64,000 nt of DNA from NCBI RefSeq assembly GCF_014699115.1, contig NZ_JACXAD010000003.1, positions 1 to 64,000 on the forward strand, written 5' to 3'. A model generated the notes under the pieces. That model was not told the origin of the DNA and searched no databases. It worked only from the letters and a program-made list of their open reading frames with translations. Numbering within the stretch: position 1 is the first letter of the stretch; each line of letters starts with the position of its first letter. Both the position numbers and the translations under genes were made by a program. Of this stretch, positions 1 to 8,386 are shown piece by piece. The DNA is from Hymenobacter montanus (GTDB taxonomy: Bacteria > Bacteroidota > Bacteroidia > Cytophagales > Hymenobacteraceae).

Positions 1-45
1 GCCAACGCCGCCCATGCCCGGTCACTGATTTCATCCAGATTGCTC
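1..45 (-). mobile_element. possible start of an IS5-like transposase running off the left edge
   Basis: On the minus strand, one frame away from the broken phosphatase gene, the sequence reads LDEISDRAWAAL. This resembles the N-terminus of IS5/IS4-type transposases, which often begin with a short stretch ending in W-x-x-L. The phosphatase similarity stops a few tens of bases before it, as expected if an insertion sequence landed there. Only about 15 codons are visible, so this is an inference. The sequence left of the window would settle it. Confidence 0.3.
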
Positions 46-534
46 ACGAACCCAAAGATAATTGTCCGTACAGCCTAGGTCATTAGGTGGTAATGAAAAA
101 GTTGGGTATGTGAAAGGTGAATAGCAGATGCTATCCAAAAGACCGTTTATACTAAATACCCTCTCTGTTTTTAGGGTAGTAGCAGGCGATGTAGGAATTC
201 CTGCAATACTCCTAAACTCTAAATCGTAGCTGTATATAACACTAGGCCACAAAACATTACTGGGTATATTGCCTACACTTCGCGCTGTAACGGCCACAAT
301 GTGTAGATTATCGCCCAATTTAGTTGTGACTAGATCGCCTGATAAGATTGGAGCCATAGGTCCCGACATTCCCTGAGCGCCCGTTCCTCCTTCATAAACT
401 GATAAGTATACACGCCGCGCTGCCTTCAAGGCTAGCCAAACTGTTACCGATGCATTCTCGGTGCGGCGCAAAATAGGCCCAGCCAATATCAGCGGCAAAT
501 CGGACAAGCGTGAAGCAAGAGAAGACCAAGCCAT
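31..534 (-). pseudogene. PhoD-like phosphatase, N-terminal fragment (interrupted)
   Basis: The 167-residue frame begins with a segment (residues 14-40, containing LAGPILRRTE and VTVWLALK) typical of the N-terminal domain of bacterial PhoD-like metallophosphatases, followed by the expected beta-rich domain up to PTFSLPPNDL near residue 148. In the family the catalytic metallophosphatase domain then follows. Here the last 14 residues are unrelated and a stop codon ends the frame. The gene is therefore truncated, most simply by an insertion at its downstream side. The family assignment rests on recalled sequence pattern only, and the protein is unlikely to be active. Confidence 0.5.
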
Positions 535-540
535 TATTTC

Positions 541-1351
541 TCAAGTAAACAACTGGTTGTATTGATTTTGCTCTGCAAACCCTAAACAGGGTAATGTCAG
601 AAAGGGTACTTACAACTTTGGTAAGCATTTATAAACGTGAATCTAGAACCCGAACCTTCCAAACTGTGCACCCTTCCACCACACCCGGCCACTATACTCG
701 AACTTGCGGGCTCCGCCTTGGCTCATTAGTGGCCGGGGCCCCACTCGCCCTGGCAGTTGGCGGAGTACTGAGCCGTTTCGGGCACCAGGGCGCAGATGGT
801 GCCGACTAAAGTGCCGCCCAGCGGCAAAAGACGTGCACGTGCTCCCAACTATTCGAACGCATAATACGTAGCATGCCAAGGCATTACCCAGCATGCTCCC
901 GCCTTTCATGAGCAGGCCCACGTATGGGCAGCCACCACCGTTGGTGACGTCGTTCCCCTGTCGGCTCCCTACAGCCGCCAGTTGGCGCGCTGCGGTCGTC
1001 TCGGCGATAGCTAAGGCTTGTGTGGCAGCAGCGCAGTATGCGGGAACGAGCATGGGACAAGGGTAAGCGAGGGACCTGGTGGAAGGCTGAATCGTGGGTG
1101 GGGCCACGCAACTGAAAGGAAGGGGCAAGCCCGGCGTGTGGCGGCCGGAAGTTTATACTTGGCGGGGCGGGCCACTATAGGTCCGTTGTGAGCAGGCGCG
1201 CAGAAATCGGACGGAAGAGGTAGCGTCCGGGAGGCAGTGTTACCCGCGACAAGGATACAACGCGAACACGACTTTCGCAGTATGGCAGGAGTAAAATATT
1301 TTTGATATTATCTAGTAATATTAAGGAGTTTGTTGGGGATGAGTAGATTAT
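541..1351. other. intergenic region without a recognised gene
   Basis: About 800 bases upstream of the broken phosphatase gene. A 161-codon minus-strand frame (643-1128) is open, but its translation has no recognisable motif, no signal peptide and a composition typical of an out-of-frame reading of GC-rich DNA. An AT-rich patch at 1285-1335 precedes the next debris. I see no convincing coding, RNA or repeat feature here and regard it as decayed DNA. Confidence 0.35.
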
Positions 1352-1726
1352 CGGTAGCTAAGCGTCGAGCCAGTTGAGCAGCACCGTCAGGGCGCTACCG
1401 CAGAGGTGTAGCGAGCGGCGGGTAGGGCGTTTGCTCCAAGAGGGCGTGCAGCAAGACGTACTGGGACCAGTGCCGACAAAACCTTCGCGCCGCACCGTTG
1501 GCCGGGCTAGCGGCGGGCGGGTAGCTCGAGCCAGCGCCAGTTGGTACTCCGGCACCACCAGCACCTCTAGGGTCAGGGTGAGCGCAGCGGCCCCCAGGGC
1601 CTGGTGGTATTGCTCGGCCTCCACCTGGGTGGTGAGGCGGGCATTCCCCACCGGCTCGTAGATCTCTAGGTGTATAGTCCCATAGAGTAGTGGAGTGGTG
1701 TTTAGCACCGAATCTCGCCAGCACAT
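1352..1726 (-). other. unrecognised decayed coding debris
   Basis: Minus-strand frames are open across this stretch (one runs 1358-2059 and continues as an antisense reading of the transposase remnant next door). Residues read from about 1715 down to 1370 look protein-like, for example EIYEPVGNARLTTQVEAE, but I do not recognise a family and the frame appears to shift near its end. It may be an older gene into which the adjacent IS481 element inserted; the decayed 2182-2548 stretch on the other side could be its other half. Weak evidence. Confidence 0.2.
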
Positions 1727-2181
1727 ATGGGACAAATACTTCACGGCAGCGCCCGGACAACTCCGGCAGTACGGCGCCTTATCCAGCTCCCTTATAAGGT
1801 GCACAAGGTGCTGACCGACAACGGGACCCAGTTCGGCAATATATCCCACCAGGTGTATACCTGGCGGCACCTTTTCGACCGCGTGTGCGACGAGCACGGC
1901 ATCGAACACCGCTTCACCAAGCCCGCCCACCCCTGGACCAACGGCCCGGTCGAGCGCTTCAGCCGCACGCTGAAAGAAGCCACCGTGCCGCGCTACCATT
2001 ACCAGACTACAAATGAACTCAACGACCACTTGCAAGCCTTTTTGCTGGCCTACAACCATGGCAAGCGCCTCAAACGGCTAGCGGGTAAAACCTACACGAG
2101 TTCATCTGCCAGCAGTGGCACCTGAACCCCACTATCTTTATCCGCGACCCTACCCAGCTCACCCTGGGACTATACACCTAG
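1727..2181 (+). pseudogene. IS481-family transposase, internally deleted and frameshifted
   Basis: The reading starts with LHGSARTTPAVRRL, which matches the N-terminus expected for an IS481 transposase. It then jumps in frame to the catalytic-core segment VLTDNGTQF (D of the DDE triad), HGIEHRFTKPAHPWTNGPVE (third acidic residue) and LLAYNHGKRLK. The helix-turn-helix region and first half of the core are missing. Near 2087 the frame shifts, and the expected C-terminus (FICQQWHLNP, then PTQLTLGLYT and a stop at 2181) continues in another frame. A deletion plus a frameshift make it a dead element. A second, more complete relative lies at 32870-33680 on the other strand. Confidence 0.75.
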
Positions 2182-2548
2182 TGTGGCGGCGTGGACTAGC
2201 GCTTAGGTATCTTCGCCCAGCTCACGGGCTCGGGCGCCCGAACTGAGGGCCGCCGGGCTGAGCAGGCGCTTTTGAGTGGGGGCGCCCCCACTCGTGCCGC
2301 CCAGCCGTTGGTGCTCATACGCCACCACCCGGCATGTGGCCCGGGGGCGGCCACCAGGCCAGCCAGATTGGTCAGGCGCAAGCCGCACGGCAGCAGTTGG
2401 AAGTAGGGTTAGCAAGGCCTACACGTCCCATACTAGGTCCTCGAAAAGCTGGATAGTGCTAGCCTAACTGAGCGTGACCACTACCAAAGGCCGGAAAATG
2501 CTGGCTACTTCCTCGAGTATTATCTTTTGCAGGTTGGCTTTCACGGAG
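2182..2548. other. unrecognised decayed sequence
   Basis: GC-rich sequence between the IS481 remnant and a small membrane-protein gene. Overlapping minus-strand frames of 61-70 codons are open at 2196-2415, but none shows a known motif. It is probably debris of the same disrupted gene as 1352-1726. No promoter, RNA or repeat is evident. Confidence 0.25.
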
Positions 2549-2842
2549 CTATATTTTGGGGATACTGCGCACTAGATTTATAAGAGCGGCCCCCAGAGGA
2601 AGGTAAAAAAATACCAGCACCACCCAGCCATACTCCATCCATGCAAACTCTTTGCTCCATCCATTGCTAAGCCAAATCGGCAGTGAAGCTCGCCCCAAGG
2701 CCACTATCTTGGCTGTACCAGATGATTTCGGCCGCGACAGGAAGAAAATGGGAACGTATAGGGCCAGCACAAACGGAGCTATAATGAACAAGCTTGCCAA
2801 AGCTATTGGGGTAGTTTCAGACAGAAGCAGGGTCAATAGCAT
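2549..2842 (-). CDS. small predicted membrane protein, unknown function
   Basis: A 97-residue frame with three hydrophobic segments (about residues 1-35, split by a short polar break, and 72-90) separated by a basic, polar loop (SRPKSSGTAK). The hydrophobicity pattern, the AT-richer composition and the absence of a better overlapping frame suggest a real short membrane protein. No family is recognised. The first ATG is taken as the start, although internal starts are possible. It is isolated between decayed regions, so it could itself be a fragment. Confidence 0.4.
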   Translation of the reverse strand: MLLTLLLSETTPIALASLFIIAPFVLALYVPIFFLSRPKSSGTAKIVALGRASLPIWLSNGWSKEFAWMEYGWVVLVFFYLPLGAALINLVRSIPKI

Positions 2843-2997
2843 TGCCAGACGCGGTTAAGAGCATGTACATTGTTTTATACTGGGGAAATGATAAGTTGGT
2901 GCTGAGTTGCAGGGCCGAGCATAGACTCCAGCATTCGGTCGGACACCTGAAACCAGAAATTATACTAAATCCTGTGCCGCGGTAAATCCACCCGAAA

Positions 2998-3387
2998 TCA
3001 AGTTATTTGATCATATCCCACCGCTAGCTCCCAAACAGGCACCTTGTTCAGCAAAGCATTTCCGGCCAACGGTGTGAGCCGAAGCGGTAGATAGTGCGTA
3101 GCGCAGTAGCGGTTATCCAGGGCGTGTCCGTAGTGGCAAGTGAAACGGTTGAGCCAGCAGGCCATCAAGCTGGGGCTGCAACTCCAGGCTTCGCTGCAAC
3201 CTTTGCAAAGCCTGGGTAGCTCCTTGGGCAAAGGAAAAGAATACTCGCTCATAGTCTCTGAAGCGATATCATTTCCGTGAATGCCTCCTGCAAAGCTCAA
3301 GCCATTGTGTACAAGGTTAGCAGTGTACGCTCGGCTTCGGTCCTGTGGCACTTCGCCCGTTGGGATGCGTCTGTGCCGCTTCGCCAC
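2998..3387 (-). CDS. hypothetical protein, doubtful
   Basis: A 129-residue minus-strand frame containing several cysteines and histidines in the middle (for example LCKGCSEAWSC and FTCHYGHALDNRYC). The cysteine spacing is not a motif I recognise, and there is no signal peptide or membrane segment. It may be a decayed gene or a chance frame. It is kept because nothing better overlaps it and the next minus-strand genes end upstream at a strong hairpin. Confidence 0.22.
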   Translation of the reverse strand: MAKRHRRIPTGEVPQDRSRAYTANLVHNGLSFAGGIHGNDIASETMSEYSFPLPKELPRLCKGCSEAWSCSPSLMACWLNRFTCHYGHALDNRYCATHYLPLRLTPLAGNALLNKVPVWELAVGYDQIT

Positions 3388-3426
3388 CGTTGTCTTTTGT
3401 AATGGGTGAGGTGCCGTATGCTAAGA

Positions 3427-3468
3427 GGCGTTCCTGACAATGCGGGATAGAGCATCGTCAGGAACGCC
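3427..3468 (-). terminator. perfect 12-bp inverted repeat, probable terminator
   Basis: The arms GGCGTTCCTGAC (3427-3438) and GTCAGGAACGCC (3457-3468) are perfectly complementary around an 18-base loop. It lies about 90 bases beyond the stop codon of the minus-strand gene ending at 3556, where a terminator of that two-gene unit is expected. There is no long T run, so an insertion-sequence end is an alternative. Confidence 0.45.
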
Positions 3469-3555
3469 ATTGCACGGGCGATGAAACACTTGCTTCATCA
3501 TTTCCGGCGAGCTCTCGGCCCGAAAGCTACGCCACCACATCGTGGGACTAGACCG

Positions 3556-3780
3556 CTAGTGGCCACCACCGTAAGCGGGGCGCCCCGTCTCCGGCTTTTC
3601 GAGGTTGCGATTGGGGTGGCGCACCCCGGCGTCGAGTGCTTCCTGCTCAAGCCGGGCTTCGGTTTCGGCGTCGTGTTCGATGGCGGGCATGTTGCCCACG
3701 GCTTTGGGCTGCTCCGTTACCGTGGGGCCTCCTTTGTTTTCGCCGGATTGTTGGTTGGTGTTATTGCTCTTGTACGGCAT
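3556..3780 (-). CDS. small hydrophilic protein, unknown function
   Basis: A 74-residue charged protein with no membrane segment or signal peptide. The N-terminal third is rich in N, Q, G and P and probably disordered; the middle (EHDAETEARLEQEALDAG) is a likely short helix; the tail ends GRPAYGGGH. The minus-strand gene 3850-4353 lies 69 bases upstream and has the same disordered, acidic character, so the two probably form one transcription unit. A longer plus-strand frame covers the region, but its translation is a typical shadow. The function is unknown. Confidence 0.6.
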   Translation of the reverse strand: MPYKSNNTNQQSGENKGGPTVTEQPKAVGNMPAIEHDAETEARLEQEALDAGVRHPNRNLEKPETGRPAYGGGH

Positions 3781-3849
3781 GATGAAGGAACGTTAGAAAG
3801 GTGGAAGGAATGGCAGTTTCTCTTTCGGTGGTGCCGGCCGCTGCCGCGG

Positions 3850-4353
3850 TTACTGGTCGATGGCGGAGTCGCTGGCGCCGGGGTCAGTAAGTTCGGCGTT
3901 GGTGTCGGTACCGGTGATGGGCTGAATGGCGCGCGGTTCCATTTGGCCCATGCCCACGCGGGAATTAGGCTTCAGCATTTCATCGACGCCGGGGCGCCGG
4001 TCGTGGGCGTCGAGCTCGTCGACGGGGTGGCCGCTGGGAATTACCCGCTCATCTTCGTCGTCGGGCAGGTCCTGGTTCGGGCGGTCAGCCAGCGTCCCAT
4101 CGGGCAGGCGGATATTGTCCGGAACTAGGCCCTGGCTCAGGCGGTCGGCGTTGGCATTCACGGAGAGGGCCGTTTCGCCGTTGGCCGAGTCGGTGCCAAA
4201 GCCTTCCTTGCCGTCCCGGTTGCCGAAGCCGCCGCGGGCCTCTTCGTTCTTGGGAGGGTCGGCGTTGGGAATGTGGTGGCCGGCCTCCATTTCTTCGTTG
4301 GTGGTGTCGTCGTTGATGACGCGGATAGGGCGATTATTGGGGTCGATGGCCAT
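3850..4353 (-). CDS. acidic low-complexity protein, unknown function
   Basis: A 167-residue, very hydrophilic and acidic protein, rich in D, E, N, G and P, with no hydrophobic core, signal peptide or cysteine. It opens MAIDPNNRPIRVINDDT and ends in an acidic tail (DPGASDSAIDQ). It is probably intrinsically disordered. It precedes another small disordered protein by 69 bases in the same direction. I recall no characterised family; stress- or desiccation-related hydrophilins would be one guess from composition, but that is inference only. Overlapping plus-strand frames are discarded as shadows. Confidence 0.6.
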   Translation of the reverse strand: MAIDPNNRPIRVINDDTTNEEMEAGHHIPNADPPKNEEARGGFGNRDGKEGFGTDSANGETALSVNANADRLSQGLVPDNIRLPDGTLADRPNQDLPDDEDERVIPSGHPVDELDAHDRRPGVDEMLKPNSRVGMGQMEPRAIQPITGTDTNAELTDPGASDSAIDQ

Positions 4354-4470
4354 TTTCAGAGGAGGATTTTGATGAAACGACTGGGATTAAGGTGTACTTT
4401 GGTTTGGCCGTTTGGGTTGTGTCTCCTTAAAGCCCGGCTTCTCCCTCTTACCCGCTAATCTCCTTACCCT

Positions 4471-4731
4471 ATGTGGGTCGAAACTAATCATAGTCTGCGC
4501 CGCCGCTTCCGCTTCGTGGACTTCAAAGCAGCCTTCGCTTTCCTCACCGACGTCGCCGCCGAAGCGGAGCGGCTGGACCACCATCCGTGGTTCAGCAACG
4601 AATACAACGTGGTAGAATTCCGCCTGCGCACCCACGACGCGGGCAACACCGTAACCCGGCGCGACCACCAACTGGCTGAAGCTATCGACGCGGCGGCCGC
4701 CCGGTACGCGGCGCTCACGGAGGAATGCTAA
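4471..4731 (+). CDS. phhB: 4a-hydroxytetrahydrobiopterin (pterin carbinolamine) dehydratase
   Basis: An 86-residue protein of the usual PCD/DCoH length. It dehydrates 4a-hydroxytetrahydropterin, regenerating the cofactor of aromatic amino acid hydroxylases. The family signature is visible: HHPW at 37-40, then N-E-Y-N-V-V at 43-48, L-R-T-H at 52-55, T-x-x-D at 62-65 and QLA beyond. The start gives a full-length domain. It precedes rsmI by about 70 bases but on present evidence is a separate function. Its presence suggests phenylalanine hydroxylation elsewhere, which fits the aromatic amino acid catabolism genes of this window. Confidence in the family is high. Confidence 0.9.
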   Translation: MWVETNHSLRRRFRFVDFKAAFAFLTDVAAEAERLDHHPWFSNEYNVVEFRLRTHDAGNTVTRRDHQLAEAIDAAAARYAALTEEC

Positions 4732-4788
4732 GCCGCCGGCTACTGACTTTCACTGCTTCATTCGGTAGGGCTCGTTGGACCCAGCGTT

Positions 4789-4796
4789 TACCTTTG
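4789..4796 (+). promoter_or_regulatory. TAnnTTTG -7 like motif before rsmI
   Basis: TACCTTTG lies 4 bases before the rsmI ATG and matches the Bacteroidota -7 consensus TAnnTTTG. No well-spaced TTG -33 element is visible, so only half of the promoter is supported. If used, the transcript would be almost leaderless. Confidence 0.35.
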
Positions 4797-4800
4797 CGCC

Positions 4801-5562
4801 ATGCCTAACACGGTCCTTTACTTGGTGCCCACACCCATTGGCAATCTGGAAGACATCACCCTGCGGGCCATCCGCATTCTGGGCGAGGTGAGCACGGTGC
4901 TGTGCGAGGATACCCGCACCAGCGGCCGCCTGATGCAGCACCTGGGGCTGAAAAAGCCGCTCCTCTCTTACCACCTGCACAACGAACACCAGCAAGTACC
5001 GCGCTTACTCGACCGGCTGGCGGCCGGCGAAGCCATGGCCTTGATTTCGGATGCCGGCACTCCCGGAATTTCCGACCCGGGGTTTCTGTTGGTGCGGGAG
5101 TGCCTGGCCCGGGGCCTGGGCGTGGAGTGCCTGCCCGGGGCCACGGCTTTCGTGCCGGCCCTGCTCAAGTCCGGATTCGGGGCCGAGCGATTCACATTTG
5201 AGGGGTTTCTGCCGGCGAAGAAAGGTCGCCAAACCCGCCTGCGCGAGCTGGCCTCGGAAACCCGGACCATGATTTTTTATGAGTCTCCGCACCGCATCGT
5301 CAAAACGCTGGGCCAACTGGCCGAGGTGTTGGGCCCTGCCCGGCCGGCTTCGGTTAGCCGCGAGCTGACTAAATTATTTGAAGAAACCGTGACCGGTACC
5401 CTGGCCAGCCTGGAAGCTGACTTCGCGGCCCGTCCCACAATCAAAGGAGAAATTGTCGTTGTCGTCGAAGGAAATCCTGCCCCGCCCGCCCGCGAGCCCC
5501 GCCCCGGCCGCGAAGACCGAACCCACCGCGCCGATGACGAGGGCCTCGACGGCGAGGAGTAG
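4801..5562 (+). CDS. rsmI: 16S rRNA (cytidine(1402)-2'-O)-methyltransferase RsmI
   Basis: A 253-residue SAM-dependent methyltransferase of the tetrapyrrole-methylase fold that 2'-O-methylates C1402 in the decoding centre of 16S rRNA. Signature segments are in order: TPIGNLEDIT at 11-20, CEDTRTS at 35-41, SDAGTPGISDPG at 83-94, LPGATA at 111-116, FEGFLP at 133-138 and YESPHR further on. The last 30 residues are a charged, proline-rich extension. Its 3' end overlaps the start of lnt by 29 bases, so the two are probably translationally coupled. The family is certain. Confidence 0.95.
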   Translation: MPNTVLYLVPTPIGNLEDITLRAIRILGEVSTVLCEDTRTSGRLMQHLGLKKPLLSYHLHNEHQQVPRLLDRLAAGEAMALISDAGTPGISDPGFLLVRECLARGLGVECLPGATAFVPALLKSGFGAERFTFEGFLPAKKGRQTRLRELASETRTMIFYESPHRIVKTLGQLAEVLGPARPASVSRELTKLFEETVTGTLASLEADFAARPTIKGEIVVVVEGNPAPPAREPRPGREDRTHRADDEGLDGEE

Positions 5563-7255
5563 CCTCCTCCAGCACCCGGTAGTACTGGCTGGGCTGGGCG
5601 CCCTGCTACTGTGGGGGGGCTGGGCTCCGCACCCCACGGCCTGGCTGGTGCCGCTGTTGTTTATTGGCTGGGTGCCGTACCTGGTGATGGAGCGGCAGCT
5701 CACGCTGGCCGGCGCTCGCAAACGTCGGGTATTTGCCAGCACGTACTTGTTTCTGGTGCTCTGGAACGCGCTTACTACCTGGTGGGTGAGCTACGCTGAG
5801 CTAGCGGCCGGCATCGCCGCCGTGGTGCTGAATGCCCTGCTCATGTGCCTGCCCCTCATGGCCTTCAGGCAAACCAAAAAGCGGCTCGGGAACCGCCTCG
5901 GCTACTTGTCGCTGCCCGTATTCTGGATTGCCTTCGAACAGCTGCACCTGCACTGGGACATAACCTGGCCCTGGCTCACGCTGGGCAACGGCTTCGCGGC
6001 GGCCCCGCAGTGGGTGCAATGGTACGAGTACACCGGCTTTCTAGGCGGGTCGGTGTGGGTGTGGGCGATGAACCTGCTGATATTTAGAGTCTTAATTAAA
6101 AATGAAAAATTAAAAATTAAAAGCGCAGCCGGCCCCGATGCCGATACCGGCACACGCCGCGTTGCATCCGACGAGTCATTTTTAATTTTTAATTCTCAAT
6201 TTTTAATTCCCCTCCTAGCCATCATCCTGCCCATACTCCTATCCTACCTCATGGGGGCGGTTTACCAGGAGAAAGGCCCCAGCACCGAGGTAGTGGTCGT
6301 GCAGCCCAACGTCGACCCCTACGTGGAAAAGTTCGAGGGCGGCGCCAAATTCATTTCCTACGACGAGCAGTTGACCCGCTTGCTTAGCCTCTCGGAACGG
6401 CACCTCACTTCGCAAACGCGCCTGGTGCTCTGGCCCGAGACGGCCCTGGAGGAGTCATACTGGGAAAGCACGATTGAGAGCAACCCCAAAATCCGCCGCA
6501 TCCGGCAGTGGCTGGCCCAGCACCCCGGGGTGGCCTTGCTCACGGGCATCACCACCATCGACTCGTACCCCAACCAGGAAGCGGCCAGCGAAACCGCCCG
6601 CTACCGCGACGATCTGGGCTATTACGACGTCTTCAACACGGGCGCTTATTTCGCTGATGCCACGGCCCCGATTGCCTTCTATCACAAGTCGCGCCTCGTG
6701 CCCGGAGTAGAGAAAATTCCGCCCCTGCTGGCTTCCGTCATTTCCCACATCGACCTTGGCGGAACGGTGGGCAGCGTGGGCAGCCAGGCCGAGCGTACGG
6801 TGTACCCCGCCCCGGCCCCCGCGCCGGCTCTGCGCGTGGCCCCAGTCATCTGCTATGAGTCTATCTACGGTGATTTTGTGGGTGAATACACCCGCCGCGG
6901 GGCCACGCTGCTGAGCGTCATCACCAACGATGCCTGGTGGCACGATTCCCCCGGCTACCGGCAGCTGTTTAGGTACGGGGCCTTACGCTGCATCGAAACC
7001 CGCCGCGACTTGGCCCGCTCGGCCAATACGGGCTTCACGGGCTTCATTAACCAGAAGGGCGAAGTTATTCAGCGAGAACCGGCCTGGGTGCCGACGGCCA
7101 GCCGGGCCACGGTGCACCTGAATAAGGAAGTAACGTTTTATGCCCGTTTCGGGGAGCTGATTGGCCGGGGCACGCAAGGGCTGGCGGTGCTGCTGTTGCT
7201 GGTCGCTTTCTGGCAAGGCCGCCGCCGCCTGCCAGCCCGGGTGCCCGCCGCCTGA
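5534..7255 (+). CDS. lnt: apolipoprotein N-acyltransferase
   Basis: Inner-membrane enzyme that N-acylates the lipidated cysteine of apolipoproteins. The ATG at 5534 gives 573 residues; an earlier TTG at 5453 in the same frame would only add a shadow of rsmI. N-terminal membrane segments (about residues 10-215) are followed by a nitrilase-like periplasmic domain with the catalytic triad in place: E302 in LWPETAL, K385 in YHKSRLVPG and C440 in VICYES. It is about 60 residues longer than the E. coli enzyme, partly because an AT-rich palindromic repeat (6094-6210) is translated in frame in a loop between membrane segments, around residues 188-226. It overlaps rsmI by 29 bases. Confidence 0.93.
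   Translation: MTRASTARSSLLQHPVVLAGLGALLLWGGWAPHPTAWLVPLLFIGWVPYLVMERQLTLAGARKRRVFASTYLFLVLWNALTTWWVSYAELAAGIAAVVLNALLMCLPLMAFRQTKKRLGNRLGYLSLPVFWIAFEQLHLHWDITWPWLTLGNGFAAAPQWVQWYEYTGFLGGSVWVWAMNLLIFRVLIKNEKLKIKSAAGPDADTGTRRVASDESFLIFNSQFLIPLLAIILPILLSYLMGAVYQEKGPSTEVVVVQPNVDPYVEKFEGGAKFISYDEQLTRLLSLSERHLTSQTRLVLWPETALEESYWESTIESNPKIRRIRQWLAQHPGVALLTGITTIDSYPNQEAASETARYRDDLGYYDVFNTGAYFADATAPIAFYHKSRLVPGVEKIPPLLASVISHIDLGGTVGSVGSQAERTVYPAPAPAPALRVAPVICYESIYGDFVGEYTRRGATLLSVITNDAWWHDSPGYRQLFRYGALRCIETRRDLARSANTGFTGFINQKGEVIQREPAWVPTASRATVHLNKEVTFYARFGELIGRGTQGLAVLLLLVAFWQGRRRLPARVPAA
6094..6210. repeat. AT-rich palindromic repeat inserted in frame within lnt
   Basis: The left arm (6094-6122) is built from AATTAAAAAT-type units. 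The right arm (6176-6210) is its approximate reverse complement, built from TTTTTAATT units. A GC-rich spacer of about 53 bases lies between. The arms contrast sharply with the surrounding GC-rich gene. The element keeps the lnt frame open and is translated as a lysine/isoleucine-rich arm, a linker and a phenylalanine/isoleucine-rich arm. It looks like a small mobile palindrome. Confidence 0.75.
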
Positions 7256-7381
7256 ATGGTACCAAAACGCTAATAAGCGTTTCCACCTTGATCAGCCGAC
7301 GTTACGCAAAGCCCGGCAGACTGCCCCGGCAAGATGAGTTGCTGCACAGTTGCCTCTTGATTTAGTTTTATTTTCTTACTG

Positions 7382-8188
7382 ATGCTTCCTGATTTTACCG
7401 AGCTCTCTCTTAACCTTGCCGGGCTGTGCCGTACCACGGCCCAGTTCATCCGCCAGGAAGCCACTAGGTTCGACCGTAGCAAGGTCGAGCACAAAGGCGT
7501 CCACGACCTGGTAAGCTACGTGGACCAGGAAACCGAGCGTCGGCTCGTGGCGGGCCTGCGCCAACTGCTGCCCGCTGCCGGCTTCATCACCGAGGAGGGT
7601 ACGGTGGGCCCGGACTCCCAAACCGAGGAGTTCACGTGGATAATTGACCCGCTCGATGGTACCACGAACTTCGTTCACGGCCTGCCGGTGTACTCCATCA
7701 GCGTGGCGCTCCTGCACCGGCACGAATTGGTGGTGGGCGTGGTGCACGAGGTAAACCGCGACGAGAGCTTCCGGGCCGTGCGGGGCGGCGGGGCGTTTTG
7801 CAACGACGAGCCCCTGCACGTCACCGACGTCCCCGACCTGAACAGCTCCCTCATAGCAACGGGCTTTCCTTACAAAGATTTCGGCAAGCTGGCCGATTAC
7901 CTGCAGCTCCTGGGCGCGTTCATGAGCCGCAGCCACGGGGTGCGGCGCCTGGGCTCGGCCGCCGTAGACCTGGCCTACGTGGCCGCTGGGCGCTGCGAAG
8001 CGTACTTTGAGTTCAATCTGAATTCCTACGACGTAGCCGCCGGCATTCTCCTGGTGCGGGAAGCGGGCGGGCAGGTCACGCAATTCCTCGAAGACGGGGA
8101 CCCCCTGTTTGGGCGCGAGGTGGTAGCGAGTAACGGCCGCGTACACGTCGAAGTACAGGAGACCATCAGGGAGTTTTGGCGGGTGTAG
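7382..8188 (+). CDS. inositol monophosphatase family protein
   Basis: A 268-residue soluble Mg-dependent phosphatase of the SuhB/IMPase fold. Metal-binding motifs are intact: the EE pair at 71-72, DPLDGTTNF at 89-97 and the later D-V-A-A-G motif near residue 216, where the usual preceding W is Y. The length matches the family. Likely substrates are myo-inositol-1-phosphate or a related sugar phosphate, and some members instead act as CysQ-type nucleotide phosphatases. The ATG at 7382 begins the domain without extra sequence. It stands alone between lnt and a small membrane protein. Confidence 0.9.
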   Translation: MLPDFTELSLNLAGLCRTTAQFIRQEATRFDRSKVEHKGVHDLVSYVDQETERRLVAGLRQLLPAAGFITEEGTVGPDSQTEEFTWIIDPLDGTTNFVHGLPVYSISVALLHRHELVVGVVHEVNRDESFRAVRGGGAFCNDEPLHVTDVPDLNSSLIATGFPYKDFGKLADYLQLLGAFMSRSHGVRRLGSAAVDLAYVAAGRCEAYFEFNLNSYDVAAGILLVREAGGQVTQFLEDGDPLFGREVVASNGRVHVEVQETIREFWRV

Positions 8189-8386
8189 AACTTGCCCCAG
8201 CATCTCGTTGCGTTGAGCCACCAGTCGGTGGTCTAACGGCTGAATTCCTTGCGTCCGCGAGCTGCTTCGACTATGCCCGGCATAATGGCCAGGTATGCAC
8301 TGAAGTATATTGCGCTGTTGTGCAGCGAGCTATTTTTATGGCCAGTACGTAGTAAACTATTCCCTTCATAACGCAGTTTATCCGTC

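Noticed and set aside
643..1128. 161-codon minus-strand frame as a gene
   Set aside because: No motif, no domain and odd composition; treated as a chance frame in decayed DNA.
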